This document shows, piece after piece, positions 11,401 through 22,600 of a DNA stretch of 64,000 nt. The number at the start of each line of letters is the position of its first letter. Position 1 is the first letter of the stretch. The position numbers and the translations under genes are program-made. Where the stretch lies: assembly GCA_002633025.1 (NCBI GenBank), contig NMRB01002961.1:6452-70451 (forward strand). Reading direction: 5' to 3'. Below the pieces are notes generated by a model. It had not been told where the DNA came from. It saw only the letters and a program-made list of their open reading frames with translations, and did no database searches. This DNA is from Notospermus geniculatus (Eukaryota > Nemertea > Pilidiophora > Heteronemertea > Lineidae).

Positions 11401-12999
11401 CTTTCACAGGTGTAAGTTTGTCGGGCCAGTGATGACTTCTTTAGGCATTTTCTATCATGCTCCTGGCCGGTACTTCACGGTCGTCTGGCGGGCTCGGCGT
11501 GAGCACGCCCATTTCCTCACATCCACTGCAGTTGACAAATGAAGTCAATATGAGGTGAATGATGCAAAGTAAATTGGTTCAACAGAATCAGTCATAAGAA
11601 TACTAAACAAACCTCAGCCATTTCATAAGAAGGCAACTTCTTCCTAAACGCCATCATCTTCTGGTATCTACGGTCAGATTGTTTCGATTGGAATTCCCGC
11701 AGGTAGCGTTCATCCTCCGCTGAGTTTTGCTCCGATCTTCGCTGCAGCTCGTCGTCTGAAAAGGTCAAAGGTCAGATTATTAGAGACAATATCTCACCTC
11801 ACTATGGTCAGATTTCGGAATCATATCCAAAACAACAAAGAAAGGAGACTTACATGTATCATCTTCCAGGATCTCAATCTCGCTGACATCATAATCAGCC
11901 CGCTCTGATAAATATTGACGGATCGCTGCAACGTCATCTCCTCCTTCCTCCGTCTCCAACTCATCCTCATCGGGGGCGCTAGCTGCAGAGGCTGGAAGAG
12001 AGATAATTCTGTTTTACTGAAGACTCAGGGCTAACAGGTGACAATGTTTCCACTTCATTTTCACCACTCAGACAACGTCCACTGCTCATTTGACCATTTA
12101 TAGAATTCCTAGTTTTAGATAGATAAGAGTGTAGAATCTATAGCAGTGTCTCTTTGATAACAAGACAGAACCAGTCGGCAGTGAAAGAATAGTCATTCTA
12201 TTTACCTCCTGAAGTAGATGGCCTTTGCTCTGGTTCTCGCCATGATGTTGAACCAGAACCCGACCGTTTGTGAAAACCACCAGAATCATTCCAAGAAGAT
12301 GATTCAAAGCTTCTCTCCACATGAGAAGTTCTCGGCCGGTTGTAATCAAATCTTTGGGATGTTGGTCTGGGATGCTGGTTTGTCCTCTGATCGTCATCAT
12401 CCTTGAATCGATTCACCATTTTGGACAGATTTTCTATCTTGTCTTCCCCAATTGTAATTTCAGGTCTCTGAAAAGCATGGACGTTAAAATTACTAGGTAT
12501 GCACATACAATGTAATACATCCAAAAACTAAACATAACAATCTACAAGGAAATTTAAATCTCAATTCCAATCCAAAAATATAACTGTGCTTCGAACATTT
12601 TGTAAGGTTCTCACCTCCTGACGTTCCTTCTCTTTAGCCTTCCTCTTCCCCCTGGCCGCATACCACATGCCGATCTCACGACCGCGGAGACCTCTTGGTG
12701 GACCTCCTCTCTGCTCTCGTAGCTCCGCCCGCCTCTCAACTGAAAAAAAAGAAGTATTTAGAATGGTTGCTTCATCTTGGTTTGGCTTCAATGAATCAAT
12801 TAAAAATTTCTTCTCCAAAAACAACTTCAAATGCATCATGACCCTTACCCACATCTGGGTCTAATGGCGGTTTCCATGGTTTCGTACTGTAGTGTCTCCC
12901 TCTTCCTCTCCTTGAGCCATACCCTCGACGATCTTTGTAATCATAATACGACCCCTCATCATATCTACCACGTCCTCGGCCTCCAGAATACTGGTCCAT
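2403..12999 (-). CDS. DHX36: DHX36 (RHAU/G4R1) DEAH-box RNA/DNA G-quadruplex helicase
   Basis: ATP-dependent helicase of the DExH group that binds and unwinds G-quadruplexes in RNA and DNA in nucleus and cytoplasm. Exons on the minus strand: 12999-12849, 12739-12615, 12467-12206, 11991-11854, 11755-11613, 11069-10816, 10313-10239, 10094-9928, 9467-9386, 9057-8947, 7585-7274, 6958-6815, 6227-6110, 5645-5547, 5200-5027, 4464-4300, 4111-3927, 3432-3297, 2950-2798, 2597-2403. They total 3189 nt (1062 aa plus stop) with matching phases. Seen: Gly/Arg-rich N terminus, then the RHAU-specific motif GREIGMWYA (about residue 71 on), motif [10 protein letters not shown] (289-297), DEIH (394-397), SAT (426-428) and QRRGRAGR (648-655), followed by helicase-associated and OB-fold regions. 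The ATG exon has a splice acceptor at 13008, so a 5' UTR exon lies upstream and was not located. Length is close to human DHX36 (about 1008 aa). Confidence 0.97.
3595..3765. repeat. Dispersed repeat, copy 1 (second copy 17958-18135)
   Basis: A stretch of about 170 bp containing CTGGATCCATTTCCATC, GCCCTTCCTCAG, TTTTTCTCC and GATGAAATTCTCTG is repeated in the same orientation in a NOP2 intron at about 17958-18135. It lies in a DHX36 intron. Class unknown; no clear termini. Confidence 0.7.
4505..4855 (-). repeat. tRNA-derived SINE, minus orientation
   Basis: Read on the minus strand it starts GGAGCCACGGTGGTGTAGTG (an A-box-like region), then GGGTTCAAATCCC (B box; plus positions about 4773-4785), then a body including TGGGGAGAGGCC and ATGGGTACC. 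A diverged second copy in the same orientation is at about 53805-54043. It sits in a DHX36 intron. It is a SINE rather than a tRNA gene because the head is degenerate and followed by a shared tail. Confidence 0.8.
4928..5004 (-). repeat. tRNA-like SINE head
   Basis: On the minus strand it reads GGACTGTCAGAGTGGTGCAG ... CCCGGGTTCAATTCTTGC, a typical A-box/B-box spacing. It ends 23 bp from the splice donor of the DHX36 exon 5200-5027. It is probably a second SINE type, distinct from the neighbour at 4505-4855. Confidence 0.65.
5345..5537. repeat. MITE with CCCGTTTCCAC termini beside a DHX36 splice donor
   Basis: The left end is CCCGTTTCCAC and the right end GTGGAAACAGG, with GC-rich subterminal inverted segments (GCGGCGAGCGGAGCGG versus CCGCTCGCCG). 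The right edge is about 10 bp from the donor of the exon 5645-5547. A diverged relic appears near 41960-42075 in the RhoGEF. Confidence 0.75.
5703..5930. repeat. MITE family C, copy 1 (copy 2 at 47392-47654)
   Basis: The termini are inverted: AGTCTTTCCAACAAAGATGG on the left and CCATCTTTGTTGGGAAGGTC on the right. The interior (AAGCATGATATAACACTA, GAATGGTATTAAGCTTCTGA) is shared with 47392-47654 in an RhoGEF intron. No open reading frame is shared. Confidence 0.8.
6582..6795. repeat. MITE family A, copy 1 (others 20224-20430, 34552-34764)
   Basis: About 212 bp. The ends are GTRACCCGTCACATCAAA and GTGACGGGTCACAT, which form terminal inverted repeats. The interior GGTATTAAGTCGCACAAGAT ... CAAAACGTTGGTCTCAAC is shared by three copies in this window. 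This copy stops 20 bp from the donor of the DHX36 exon 6958-6815. Confidence 0.85.
7128..7240. repeat. SINE-like fragment shared with NOP2 introns
   Basis: GCATTATTGGCCCTGG and TAAGTACGGAAGAGGCCATC recur at 19628-19672. The following TCCTCACTTGGATGGGGTCT is the reverse complement of sequence near 18850-18880. These look like tails of one or two SINE families. Confidence 0.6.
7710..8648. mobile_element. Non-autonomous DNA transposon, 939 bp, hAT-like ends
   Basis: Perfect terminal inverted repeats of about 32 bp begin CAGGAGGTAATAATCTAGGA on the left and are complementary at the right end (8617-8648). The element is flanked by CCGACGT at 7703-7709 and 8649-8655, consistent with a 7-bp (possibly eroded 8-bp) target-site duplication. 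CAGG...CCTG termini with such a duplication resemble the hAT superfamily. The interior shows no transposase motif, so it would need a partner in trans. It lies in the DHX36 intron between exons 9057-8947 and 7585-7274, and the near-identical ends suggest recent insertion. Confidence 0.85.
10357..10565. repeat. MITE family D, copy 1 (copy 2 at 36933-37144)
   Basis: The ends are GAGGCCTTGCAAATGACRTC and GACGTCATTGCAAGGCCTC, with inner inverted segments GCCGCCATGCTGG and CCAGCATGGCCGCC. About 209 bp; nearly identical interior at 36933-37144 in the RhoGEF. It sits in the DHX36 intron between exons 11069-10816 and 10313-10239. Confidence 0.85.
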
Positions 13000-13057
13000 A
13001 GCAGCACCTGAAAAACAAAACAGACGTAAGCATAGGATAACCATAGTAATCTTACCA

Positions 13058-13260
13058 GCTAAACTTTAGAATCCCCGATCAGAAGTGACATTGTCGTTAA
13101 TCCATGGCACACAACGGAAATCCTATGGAACGAGTTTAGAATCCCCGATCAGTGCCCAAAAAAAGTCATCGATTGATGGAATAAGCCGCATTGTACAATA
13201 GGATTTCCATTGTGTGCCATGGAGTAACGTCACTTCCGATCGGGGATTCTAAACTTTAGC
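13058..13260. repeat. Hairpin MITE just upstream of the DHX36 start-codon exon
   Basis: Left end GCTAAACTTTAGAATCCCCG and right end CGGGGATTCTAAACTTTAGC pair, and inner segments CCATGGCACACAACGGAAAT and ATTTCCATTGTGTGCCATGG pair as well. An internal direct copy of TTTAGAATCCCCGATCAG is present at 13130-13148. It lies 51 bp upstream of the acceptor of the DHX36 exon with the ATG. Confidence 0.85.
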
Positions 13261-13406
13261 CAATCCTATTAGTGTATTGTTCAATACGGCTTAGGTAGGT
13301 TCGGAAATTGTCCCTAGAGGCGCCACCAGCGCCATAGTAAGAATTTTTGTGTACATGCATGAAGTACAGATGCCAAACACGTAGAGCAAACGTAAGTGCT
13401 CTTTAC

Positions 13407-13416
13407 GCATGCGCAG
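13407..13416. promoter_or_regulatory. NRF-1-like site in the probable DHX36 promoter region
   Basis: GCATGCGCAG matches the core of the NRF-1 palindrome (consensus known from vertebrates). It lies about 400 bp upstream of the DHX36 coding start. A plausible minus-strand donor (GCGTAAAG) overlaps it, and a plus-strand donor (AACGTAAGTG) lies at 13390-13397, so first exons of DHX36 and perhaps of a divergent gene may lie here. The start site is not determinable by eye. Confidence 0.35.
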
Positions 13417-15161
13417 TGCACACTTTCGCTTGCATACTTCCTGTTTTGAAAAATAGTTGGATAATTCCCGATTTTGATGGAATTTTTGGCAAGATTTCAC
13501 CGTTTTAAGCCTCTGAATTGTGATATTTTTATTTTCAAACGAGGAATACTAAGGTTAGCAGGCTTTAAATTAAGTTTTTAATGCGATAAATAGACTTTTC
13601 AGGCTTAGTTTCACTTAGAAATGTCCACTTCGATCGGCTTGATTTACGCGGGAATTTTGAACAGCCTTCCAATTTCATCATGTCCAAGCCTTGGTAACAT
13701 GAGAACCATTACGAACTATCACACCTGATGCGCTCACAATTACAGAGAAACCCGAATAAGAATGCCATTAACATACAAATTGGTTAATTTTCATAAATTT
13801 TGAGAGCAGCATGTGAAAGAGCACCCCAAAAAAAACCTGTACAGCAATTTTCATCACTTCAAATTTCGCTTAAATACTTCACGATTGTATTACAATAACC
13901 TATGGCAAAAAGACTGATTGTTCAAATCATTAAATTGCCATAACTTTGTTTATAGATGAGCTATTGGGATAATTCAAACTGTTCTGAATTCAGTATTCAT
14001 CAAGCTACACAGCCATTATGATTGTACTTCATTTTAATACAGTTGAAAATTTCTTTTGCCATACCTAGCTTAGGGTATTCTGTCGTCATGAATCGGCGAG
14101 CTTTTTTTGGTCATTATATTGACATTTGCCTTGGGCTGGGTGACATGACTGATCGTGGATTCATATTCATTCCATCTTTTATCAGGTTAAGAAGTCGAAG
14201 ATGCTTCATCACAGTGGACGGTAACAGACATCAGTTCGACATGACATGCATCTGATGAAACCATCTGATGATCTGCATGCATGGCTGCATGGCATGTGTA
14301 CATGTACATGTATGTAGGCCCGGCCCCTGCTCTAACCTATGTGCACGTGGATCATGCATGCATCAGTGGCAGTGCATGGTCTGCATGGTCTGGTGCATTG
14401 CAAAAGTGAAGTGCATTTTGATGTTCTTCTTCACGCATCATCACTTCTTACATTACCTCCAGTGAAAGTCAGGAAATTCTGTACCCCTCCTAAAACATAT
14501 TTCGATGAACGAAAGCAGAATTTAGGCAGAATTCGGGGCGTATGCAGCCGAAATATCTGCAGCATTGAAAATTTCACTGTCAATTTGGTACTTGTTTAGC
14601 TGTCCACGACTTTCAGCCGGTCGGGTAAAGCTAAGTTGAGGAATCAAAATTTACCCAGCCTCCAGTACAACAGAGTAAAACATGAATATATAAGCAAAAT
14701 ATTACACATATATAAAGATTATATTACTGCTAATTAAGAACAACGAACAATTATTTCAGAAATTATCAAATACCTGGTTTATGTCTTCTTTTTGATGTCC
14801 ATTTCTCATGAAGCCACCAATCTCCTGGTCTGTGTTTTTTACCAAACCAAAACATTCCTGCCAACATTTCCTCTTGAATCCCTTTGTGTTATGTCATCTA
14901 ATTCCTTGGCTAACAACCAGCCCAAGGGTTGTATGAAGCCATTAGCTTGTTGTTTTGAAAGATTTGTCCGTTGTATCTTAGCCTGTGAGGAGAGGGACAG
15001 TTTTTCAGCTATGTGTTGGTGATTGTGTGGGCACGGTGAGTTGATGTTTGTTTCCAACTTTTCATCACTTCCCTTCCTACATCACCAGATCACTTACCAT
15101 GCATTTATTAGGCCTACCCTAGGCCTTGATGGATGTTCTTCACCATTCCTTTCTCTTTCAG
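13417..15161. other. Intergenic or intronic DNA, no confident exon
   Basis: AT-rich sequence with a CATG-rich stretch (14250-14400). It probably contains the upstream exon(s) of the plus-strand gene ending at 15415, but I could not find an exon with a phase-1 donor that fits. The open frames here lack recognisable motifs. Confidence 0.4.
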
Positions 15162-15415
15162 TCTATGAGAGATGGCTCGAGAAGTGTTGCGGTATCAAGC
15201 TGAATCCCGGCAAGAACCGAGTTAGCGATACGGACTGGGTGGACGAGCAAGAGATGGACCGTGATGCAGAGCCGCCCGTTACACAGCCACAGGAGAATGG
15301 CCATGTCGCTTCCAGTCATGATGTCGAATTTATTCACGATGTCGACCATCCTCCACGACGACTGCCTCCGCTTACACACGAGCCACAACCATCGCAATCT
15401 CAAGGATCTGGATGA
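15162..15415 (+). CDS. Last coding exon of an unidentified gene
   Basis: An exon preceded by a strong acceptor (TTTCTCTTTCAG) reads YERWLEKCCGIKLNPGKN ... and ends with a TGA at 15413-15415, giving about 83 residues. The tail is hydrophilic, acidic then Pro/His-rich (DVDHPPRRLPPLTHEP), so it resembles a cytosolic C-terminal tail. A roughly 770-bp 3' UTR follows to the AATAAA at 16181. The upstream part of the protein was not found. I do not recognise the family; the reading frame, acceptor and polyadenylation signal are what support it. Confidence 0.6.
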
Positions 15416-16180
15416 CGATAGCTTCATCAAACACTAACACCAGGGATACAAATGAATTGTACTTATCACTTCCATGTCTTGTGATTTGGCTCTGTATTTA
15501 TGCCAACTAATTTAATTTGTTTGACAACACATCACCAGAATCACAGTGAACTATGATGGTTGACCTTGAAACCTTGGGAAGGTCAACTTGATGAATGCCT
15601 GTCATTGCTGGTGATGTCTTGTTTTACTACATGCGACTACTTACGACATATGGAGAGCTATAATTAGATGTAGTACCGGTGCTGCATGTCATCTTCTCTT
15701 AAGGTGTGGGAGACATCGCTATCTTTCTACCAAGATCACGGCAGATAATTTTGCTAGTCAGGTCAAACTGATAACAAATCGTGTCAAAAGTCACTTTTAT
15801 TAAGTACCAGTACTTGTAGTTCTTTTTTATTGGGATTTGTACTTTATTTCTCATATTTTAACATTTGGAACCTTATTCTGCTGACAATACAGGAAGTCCT
15901 CATCATCAATACCAACACCTGTTGCATGCCACAAAATGTATATAATAGGACGAAGATTGTACAGCCAGTATAGGATGATGGTATTCGCAAGGATTTCTTG
16001 CATCTTTCGATGTTATTTTACACTGATTTCGTGGTATGGACTTATCCGCCCAAGTTAAATTACTATGCAGCTTGTTTTGTATGATGAATATTTCTTGTAT
16101 CGCCTTATGTTATGTATAGCTGAAAGTTTTTCAACAGATGCCTGTAGAACTGCTGATACATACCATACTCAAGATCTGTT

Positions 16181-16186
16181 AATAAA
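16181..16186 (+). terminator. Polyadenylation signal AATAAA of the plus-strand gene
   Basis: AATAAA followed by AT/T-rich sequence, about 770 bp after the stop at 15415. It defines the probable 3' end near 16200. Confidence 0.6.
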
Positions 16187-16486
16187 ATGACATATTATTT
16201 CTGAATTCTGCTTTATTGTGGTTCATCCTGTTAGTATCAGGTTTAGGTGTAGTTGGACAGGACACTCCAGTTATCAAATCAACTGTACATGAAGTAGCAT
16301 TGAAGCGAACTCCAGTTTGATCACTGCGTCTGCTGTGTTGGCTATTTCACATGGTAAGAGACAGTTCTCCAGGAACAGCTGCTGAGTATCCTTACAGCAG
16401 GGCAGAAATGTAGGCCTCGACTTGGGTCTGACTTGAGCCTCAATCAAACGAAGAATAATGTCGATTTCAGTCACTGAATCTCAACT

Positions 16487-16492
16487 TTTATT
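16487..16492 (-). terminator. Polyadenylation signal of NOP2
   Basis: TTTATT on the plus strand is AATAAA on the minus strand, 136 bp past the NOP2 stop. A second minus-strand AATAAA is at 16212-16217; its use would bring the NOP2 transcript next to or across the convergent gene's 3' end. Confidence 0.55.
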
Positions 16493-16627
16493 TGGAAAAG
16501 TAAATGTTCGTAAGATATTTACTGACAGGAAAACACATCAACATAGAAGTTCTGATTTCATGATGGTTGACGATGATGCGTCCTTTTGAACACAAGATGA
16601 ACGGTACAAAATGACTTGAATATAATA

Positions 16628-19600
16628 TCAAGGAGTCCGGAACCCTTCCCTTTTTAATTTCTTTCCCGACCCTAACATAGCAGCTCCATCACTTTTTCTT
16701 TTCTGTTTCAAGTGTTTCTTACTGACTTCATTGTTTCTTTCAGAACTTTTCGCACCCCCACCCACACCTGCTGCAGACTTTTTGGAAGGCGTTGAGTCAC
16801 TTTTATCACCAACTTTTGTTTTCTTTTTGCTGCCAGGTGTCCCTGCTGATGCTACAGAGGTCCGATCTTTGACTGCAGACTTCGGTGTGACGGTGGATTT
16901 CACTACTTTCTCATTGTCCTCAGCCCCCAGAACCTCAGCTACTGAAAATTTCTCCTTCGACTTCAGTATCTGCTTCTCTGATTTATCAACCACAGCAGAA
17001 ACTTTTTCACTCCCACTTTTCACAGATGCCTTTTCATTTCTGTCCTGTTTTCCTTTTCCACCTTTTTTCGAAGACTTTCCTCCTACTTTTCCCTTCTCCT
17101 TCTTGTCTGATTTTTCACTCACTGCAGTTCCTTTCTTCTGTCTTTTCTGTGATTTCTTTCCTGTTTTCCCGATTCGTTTCCCCTCAGGAGATTCCTCTGT
17201 CTTCCCAGAGTCACCATTCGTAGTCACTGCTTCTTTTCCTGTAGTAAGGTCTGATTCTTCTTTTTTGTTATCATCTAAAAGAGATTATCAAGGAAGATTT
17301 AGGTCAGTACGAAAGGTATTGGGAATTTTGTTAGAAGTACAAAGACCCCCCCCCCCCCAAGACACTGTCTACACGTGACACACTCGTTCTACATGGCATC
17401 CTACTATGATACGATCATCTACTCTAGTTGATAAGACACACTAACTGCACGAACAGCACAACACAATCTACAGGCATGATTATTATAATGGCAGACGTGT
17501 TTCCATCAACTCTGACGAGAGACATACCTTTCCCAGGGATCTTGTTGGAGAATTTCTTCAGCTTTGCAACAAAGAATCCATCCATGTTGTGCGTGTGTGG
17601 ATAGAATCGTCGGGTGTGTTTCATGCTGGGGTGGAACTTGTGTTCTTTGAACCTAAAACAGGACGAGAATCGCATTGAAATATGGCTCAATTCGACTGTA
17701 ATGTCTCGGCCCTTTCAGGACTAGGGGACTATGCATTGATAGTTGTCCCCCCAAAATTTTTGTATGATCAACCAACCTGGAAAATCCTTCTCGTCCAAAA
17801 TCAAGTCCCGTTGGCACCAGTTTCACATTTCTCTTCTTCAAGGCGTAGTCTATCACCCACTCATTCTCCTCAACCTGAAACAACGTGCATGACGTGAGTG
17901 ATATACAGAATATCGGAGCAAATGTCTGCCATCTTGGTTTCAAGGTTGAGGCCGATACACTGGATCCATTTCCATCTTGGCCGTTTTGCCCTTCCTCAGC
18001 CCAGAAGTCGGATTTTTCTCCGACGTGCAAACAACTTGGATTTTATTCGACTTAAAAAAGAGGGATTTCTTCTAAGTCAGATGAAATTCTCTGGTCCACT
18101 TGAATCCGACTTGTGACTGATGCGTTTTCTACTGTACATACACTGTCAGCAAATGTTAGAATTGGCAGGCCACAAGACCAGGCCAGCCAATAGTTATGTT
18201 TGCTTTTTATTGTAGCATTCAAAGAGCCTCAGCCATCAATTTGGAACTGATGACCAAGTTACACAGAATGCAAGAACTATAATGTCAGATACTCTGAAGT
18301 AAGCCAAGCTAAGGTGATGAGTCATACAATGTTCTAAACATGTCGGCAAATTTTAGAATTGACAGACCACAATACCAGACCAGCCAATAGTTATATTTAC
18401 CTTTTACTATTGCATTCACAGAACCTCGGCCACCAATCAGAACGTGATGGTCAAGTTACACGGAATGCAAAAACTATCATGCAAGATATCGTTTAGAGAA
18501 TAGCAAACCAAGTTTCTACCTACCAATATGGAGCACGTTGAGTAGACAATATAACCGCCTGTTTTTGACTTAGCATCACAGCAATCAATAGCAGCCAGGA
18601 TCAACTCTTTCTGGATGTGCGAACATCGCTGGATATCTTTCAAATCCTGGAGATATACGAGTGATAAGACATGACGTCAAGCTCTGATCAAAAGATGTGC
18701 AGTGGTTATCAGGTCCACTAAGCAAGCGGCAGGTCCCGGGTTCGAATCCTGCTAGGCCAAATGGGATTTCATTCCCGGCTCTTCAATCACGTCCGTCACA
18801 TGGGACAGTAAGCCGTGGTGCCTTTGTACCTTGTGTCTTCACAAGGGCAAGTAAAAGACCCCATCCAAGTGAGGACTTGAATGTTCCTCACTTGTTTGTA
18901 CAGGATACTTTAGATCTACATTTGGGATTCAGCTCAGCCTTTTCTGGAGTTCCATACTGAAACGTGCCTGAGGAAGACCCAGGTTGGGGTCGAAAATTTC
19001 CGAAATTTTGGAAGTTGACTTCCTATATTTTATTATATCATCAATTTCCTGAGGATGCTTCATCCGACCTTTGCCTACCTTATTTGACTTGACGGCAGCA
19101 TCCTTGGCGATGACACCGGTCCCGCTACACGGAGCATCGAGCAGTATGCGGTCAAAGTTATTCATGATCTGGAAACAGAGAGAAGACATCGCACATGACA
19201 ACATCTGAGGTATATGACTGAATCTGGTAAAAGTGATGCTTCGAGACTTCAAATCAACTGTTGAACAGATCAGATTTAATCCTGCGTCAGAAATCATAAT
19301 AAATGTCTTCAGAATTTTTCAGAAGACCATCGTGATAGTCTCATCACACACAGGAATGAGCAGTCAAAAAAAACCCAATTTCAATGAGGAGACCCCCAAC
19401 ATACCTTTGGAAACTGGCGTCCGTCGTAATGACAGATGACAGTGTTTGTGATCCCCATCCTGTGGGTGTTCCCGATGATCGCCTTGGCTCGAGTCTCATT
19501 TGCATCGTTGGCAAAGAGGACACCCGTGTTTTTCATGAGAGCCGCTGGAAAAAGTGGATGTCAGATGAGAGCTCTGGACGAGTATTTTGTATTGGTTTTT

Positions 19601-22600
19601 GGTTTTTTTTTTCAGGGCTGAAGCCGTAGCATTATTGGCCCTGGTAAGTACGGAAGAGGCCATCTCAAGCTACTCATCTTTTGTTTTGCCGGTACCCCAT
19701 TGGCCCACCATGATACTCACCAATATACGTCGTCTTCCCACCAGGGGCAGCAGCCATATCAAGAATTTTCTCGTGTTCTTGGGGAGCAAGAGCCATCACC
19801 GGCAGGAAGCTTGAGGCCCCCTGTAAGATGTAGTGCCCGGCCAGATATTCCGGTGTCGCTCCGAGCGGAACCTGAGAGTCATAGACAAGGAGACCGACCT
19901 TCGACCATTTGCCAATGGGATCCAGGTTGACCCCTCTGTTGATCAATGCCTGTGCGAGATCTCTCCGCCGTGTTTTCAGGGTGTTGGTACGGATCGTAAC
20001 CGGTCGGTCGACTTCGTTCGCTTCTAAGAACTCAATGATCTGAAGTGAAATCATTTCATAGGAATACTTTTAGCATACAATACATTGATGAAGTAGAACT
20101 GAGAAATTTGCTTGACAGCAAATTTGATGGTCTCCACACACAGAGGAGAACAAGATCCTGTCAGCTGCCACAAGGCTCAGACTGATATCTCTATGCGCAC
20201 TGACAGAAGAACCACATACATGTATGTGACCCGTCACATCAAATCAGGTATTAAGTCTCACAAGATGTGAACCAGGACGAACCAAAACAACTCCACAAGA
20301 TAAAGAAATGTAATCACTCAGATTTCACAAAAAACAAGCAGTACACCTAGGGCTAATGAAATTGACAAAACGTTGGTCTCAACTTGCCAACTTCAGAGCG
20401 ACTTGTACTCGTTTTATGGTGACGTGTCACAGAGAGACTGCTTGCCATCTTTGACGCTCCATCTGTGAACAGCTTACCTCCTGTGGAAATAGGTCAACAA
20501 GTTTCTCCATCAAGAAGTCGTTATAACTGTAATACAGGCAAAGATCCTTCCTGAACTGGCTCAGATATTCGCGCCTAGAACGCCCCTCCTCACGACGATT
20601 CTTGAAATCACCAAGAACTTGTGCAACATCTTTGATTCTTTGTTGTATGAGAGCAAGATCTGGAGCTGACATCGGTGGGACGGTTAAGGAATGTGACATG
20701 ATCATTGTAACGAGGTGAGGTCAGTTTGGGGCAGGACAAGAGAAATATCAGGGCCTGGTTCCACGTCACCATGAAGGAATCAAGCATAAAGGTTCAATTT
20801 ACAAATTTAGCATTTTTTAATGTGGACAGTATCCCTTCAGAAGTGTTGAAGCTCCTGTCTATTACCTGAAGCCAAAATTCAGGCAGTGAGAGACATCTGG
20901 TGGCGACACATGAAGTGTATCCCTCAGTAACTACATTGTTCGCAGTTATCCTTTTTTGTTTGATTCCTTTATGATGTCATCTCCCACTGGTAGGCCAAGC
21001 CTTTCTTACATGTATACCACAATCAGATAACAATGATCTGTCTTCAGTCTCAATCAGAAGACCATCGTGATATGTTTCATCTTAGGCCAGGGTTATTATA
21101 TTCTTTGGTTTACGGGCACAAAGTTTCTGAGCCCAGGTACGGAGGACGGAATAAAAATAAAAAAAAACTTAGGTTAAGTTCACTTTTATCATTTTCAGCT
21201 TTAGAATGACAAGTTAGACAAATCGGAGGAAATAAAAAACCAAATAAATTCTTTATAAATGCCTCTTTTCTGCTTCTTTCCGTCCTTGTTGCTGGGAAAT
21301 AGTGTTGGTTTTATTTATTTTTAGCTGTCCTGACTGCTAATCCAAGGTCGGCGAGAATAAAAATGACTCCATTTATTCGTTTTTTTCTTAGAAGACCTCA
21401 TTTGAACTTCGGAGGCAATAAAAGAAACTGATTTTCCCAATTTTATTTTTTTTTCGGAATGGCATTTTGCCACGTCGGCGGGCCCGTAAACCAAAGAATA
21501 AAAAAAGTGTGGCCTTATTGTGGCTGTCATCTACAGGAAGGAAAACGTCCATCACATAAGATGCTGTCAACAATTACAGATGGCACAAGCGATGGACTCA
21601 AACTTCACACAAGTCAATAACAAATTCTGCTCATCATGTTCATAATAATAATAATATAAAGGATATCATCTTTCTCCACTTCCTGACCACTCGGAAGAAC
21701 ATATTTTTCAGATGATGCGATATTTGTCTGCATCTCAGCCTCGGCCATTTTCCTGCAAAGAAAGACTGAATTAAAGACACGTTCTGCTTTTCTCACTATG
21801 TCGGGTCATAAATGGCTTTGACTGTGTTCAAGGTTTTTGTGGCTCCATTAAATCCACCAGAAAGAGACAAATGAACATCTGAAGCTGTGTCAGAGATCAA
21901 AGTGTCCTCATATCAATTCAGAAGACCATCGTGATCGAACTCATCATACACAGGAGAGACTGGAGATGGGAGAATACCATCAACAGTCAGAATGTCTACA
22001 TCGAGTAAATAATGTTCAAAGAGAACCTGAAAATCCTGCTTCAAACTTACATTTCTTTTTTCTGTTTCTTTATCAACTTTTTTGATGCCTTTTCTATCGG
22101 CAGCAGCTGAAAATGAATGGATACTTTTTATCAAATAACTGACTGCACTATCAGTACAACTGTAATCACTGTCCCTCAATTGACAGAATCAGAAATCTAC
22201 ACAGAGGCCCTATTTCTTATCTCACCTCTTCTCCCTCATCATTTAACTCAGGCTCCCCATCATCAGCTTCACTATCACTGTCACTATTGCCAACATCATC
22301 ATCATCATCATCATCGTCGCTGTCAACATCAAAGTCATCATCCTGAAATCGATGATTCGGAATGAATAAACAGGTGGAATTTCTACGCGCAACAGGTCAG
22401 TTTGCAGAGTTTTCAATATCTACAGAAGGTTAAGACAGAAGATTAGCCCCAGCCAAGCTCATAAAGAAGACTCACCATCTCCTCCTCATCACTCGACTCC
22501 ATCAACTTGGACTTCTTACTTGGTTTCAGCCACCTCTGATTATCATCAGTGTAACCTTTGGCATCATCGTCACTTTCCTCTTCTTCCTCCTCCTCATCGT

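Noticed and set aside
14268-14465. Cys/Met-rich plus-strand frame
   Set aside because: Arises from a CATG/GCATGC low-complexity stretch; no phase-compatible donor to the exon at 15162.
16731-17378. 215-codon plus-strand frame
   Set aside because: Antisense shadow of the Lys/Ser-rich last NOP2 exon; composition bias removes stops.
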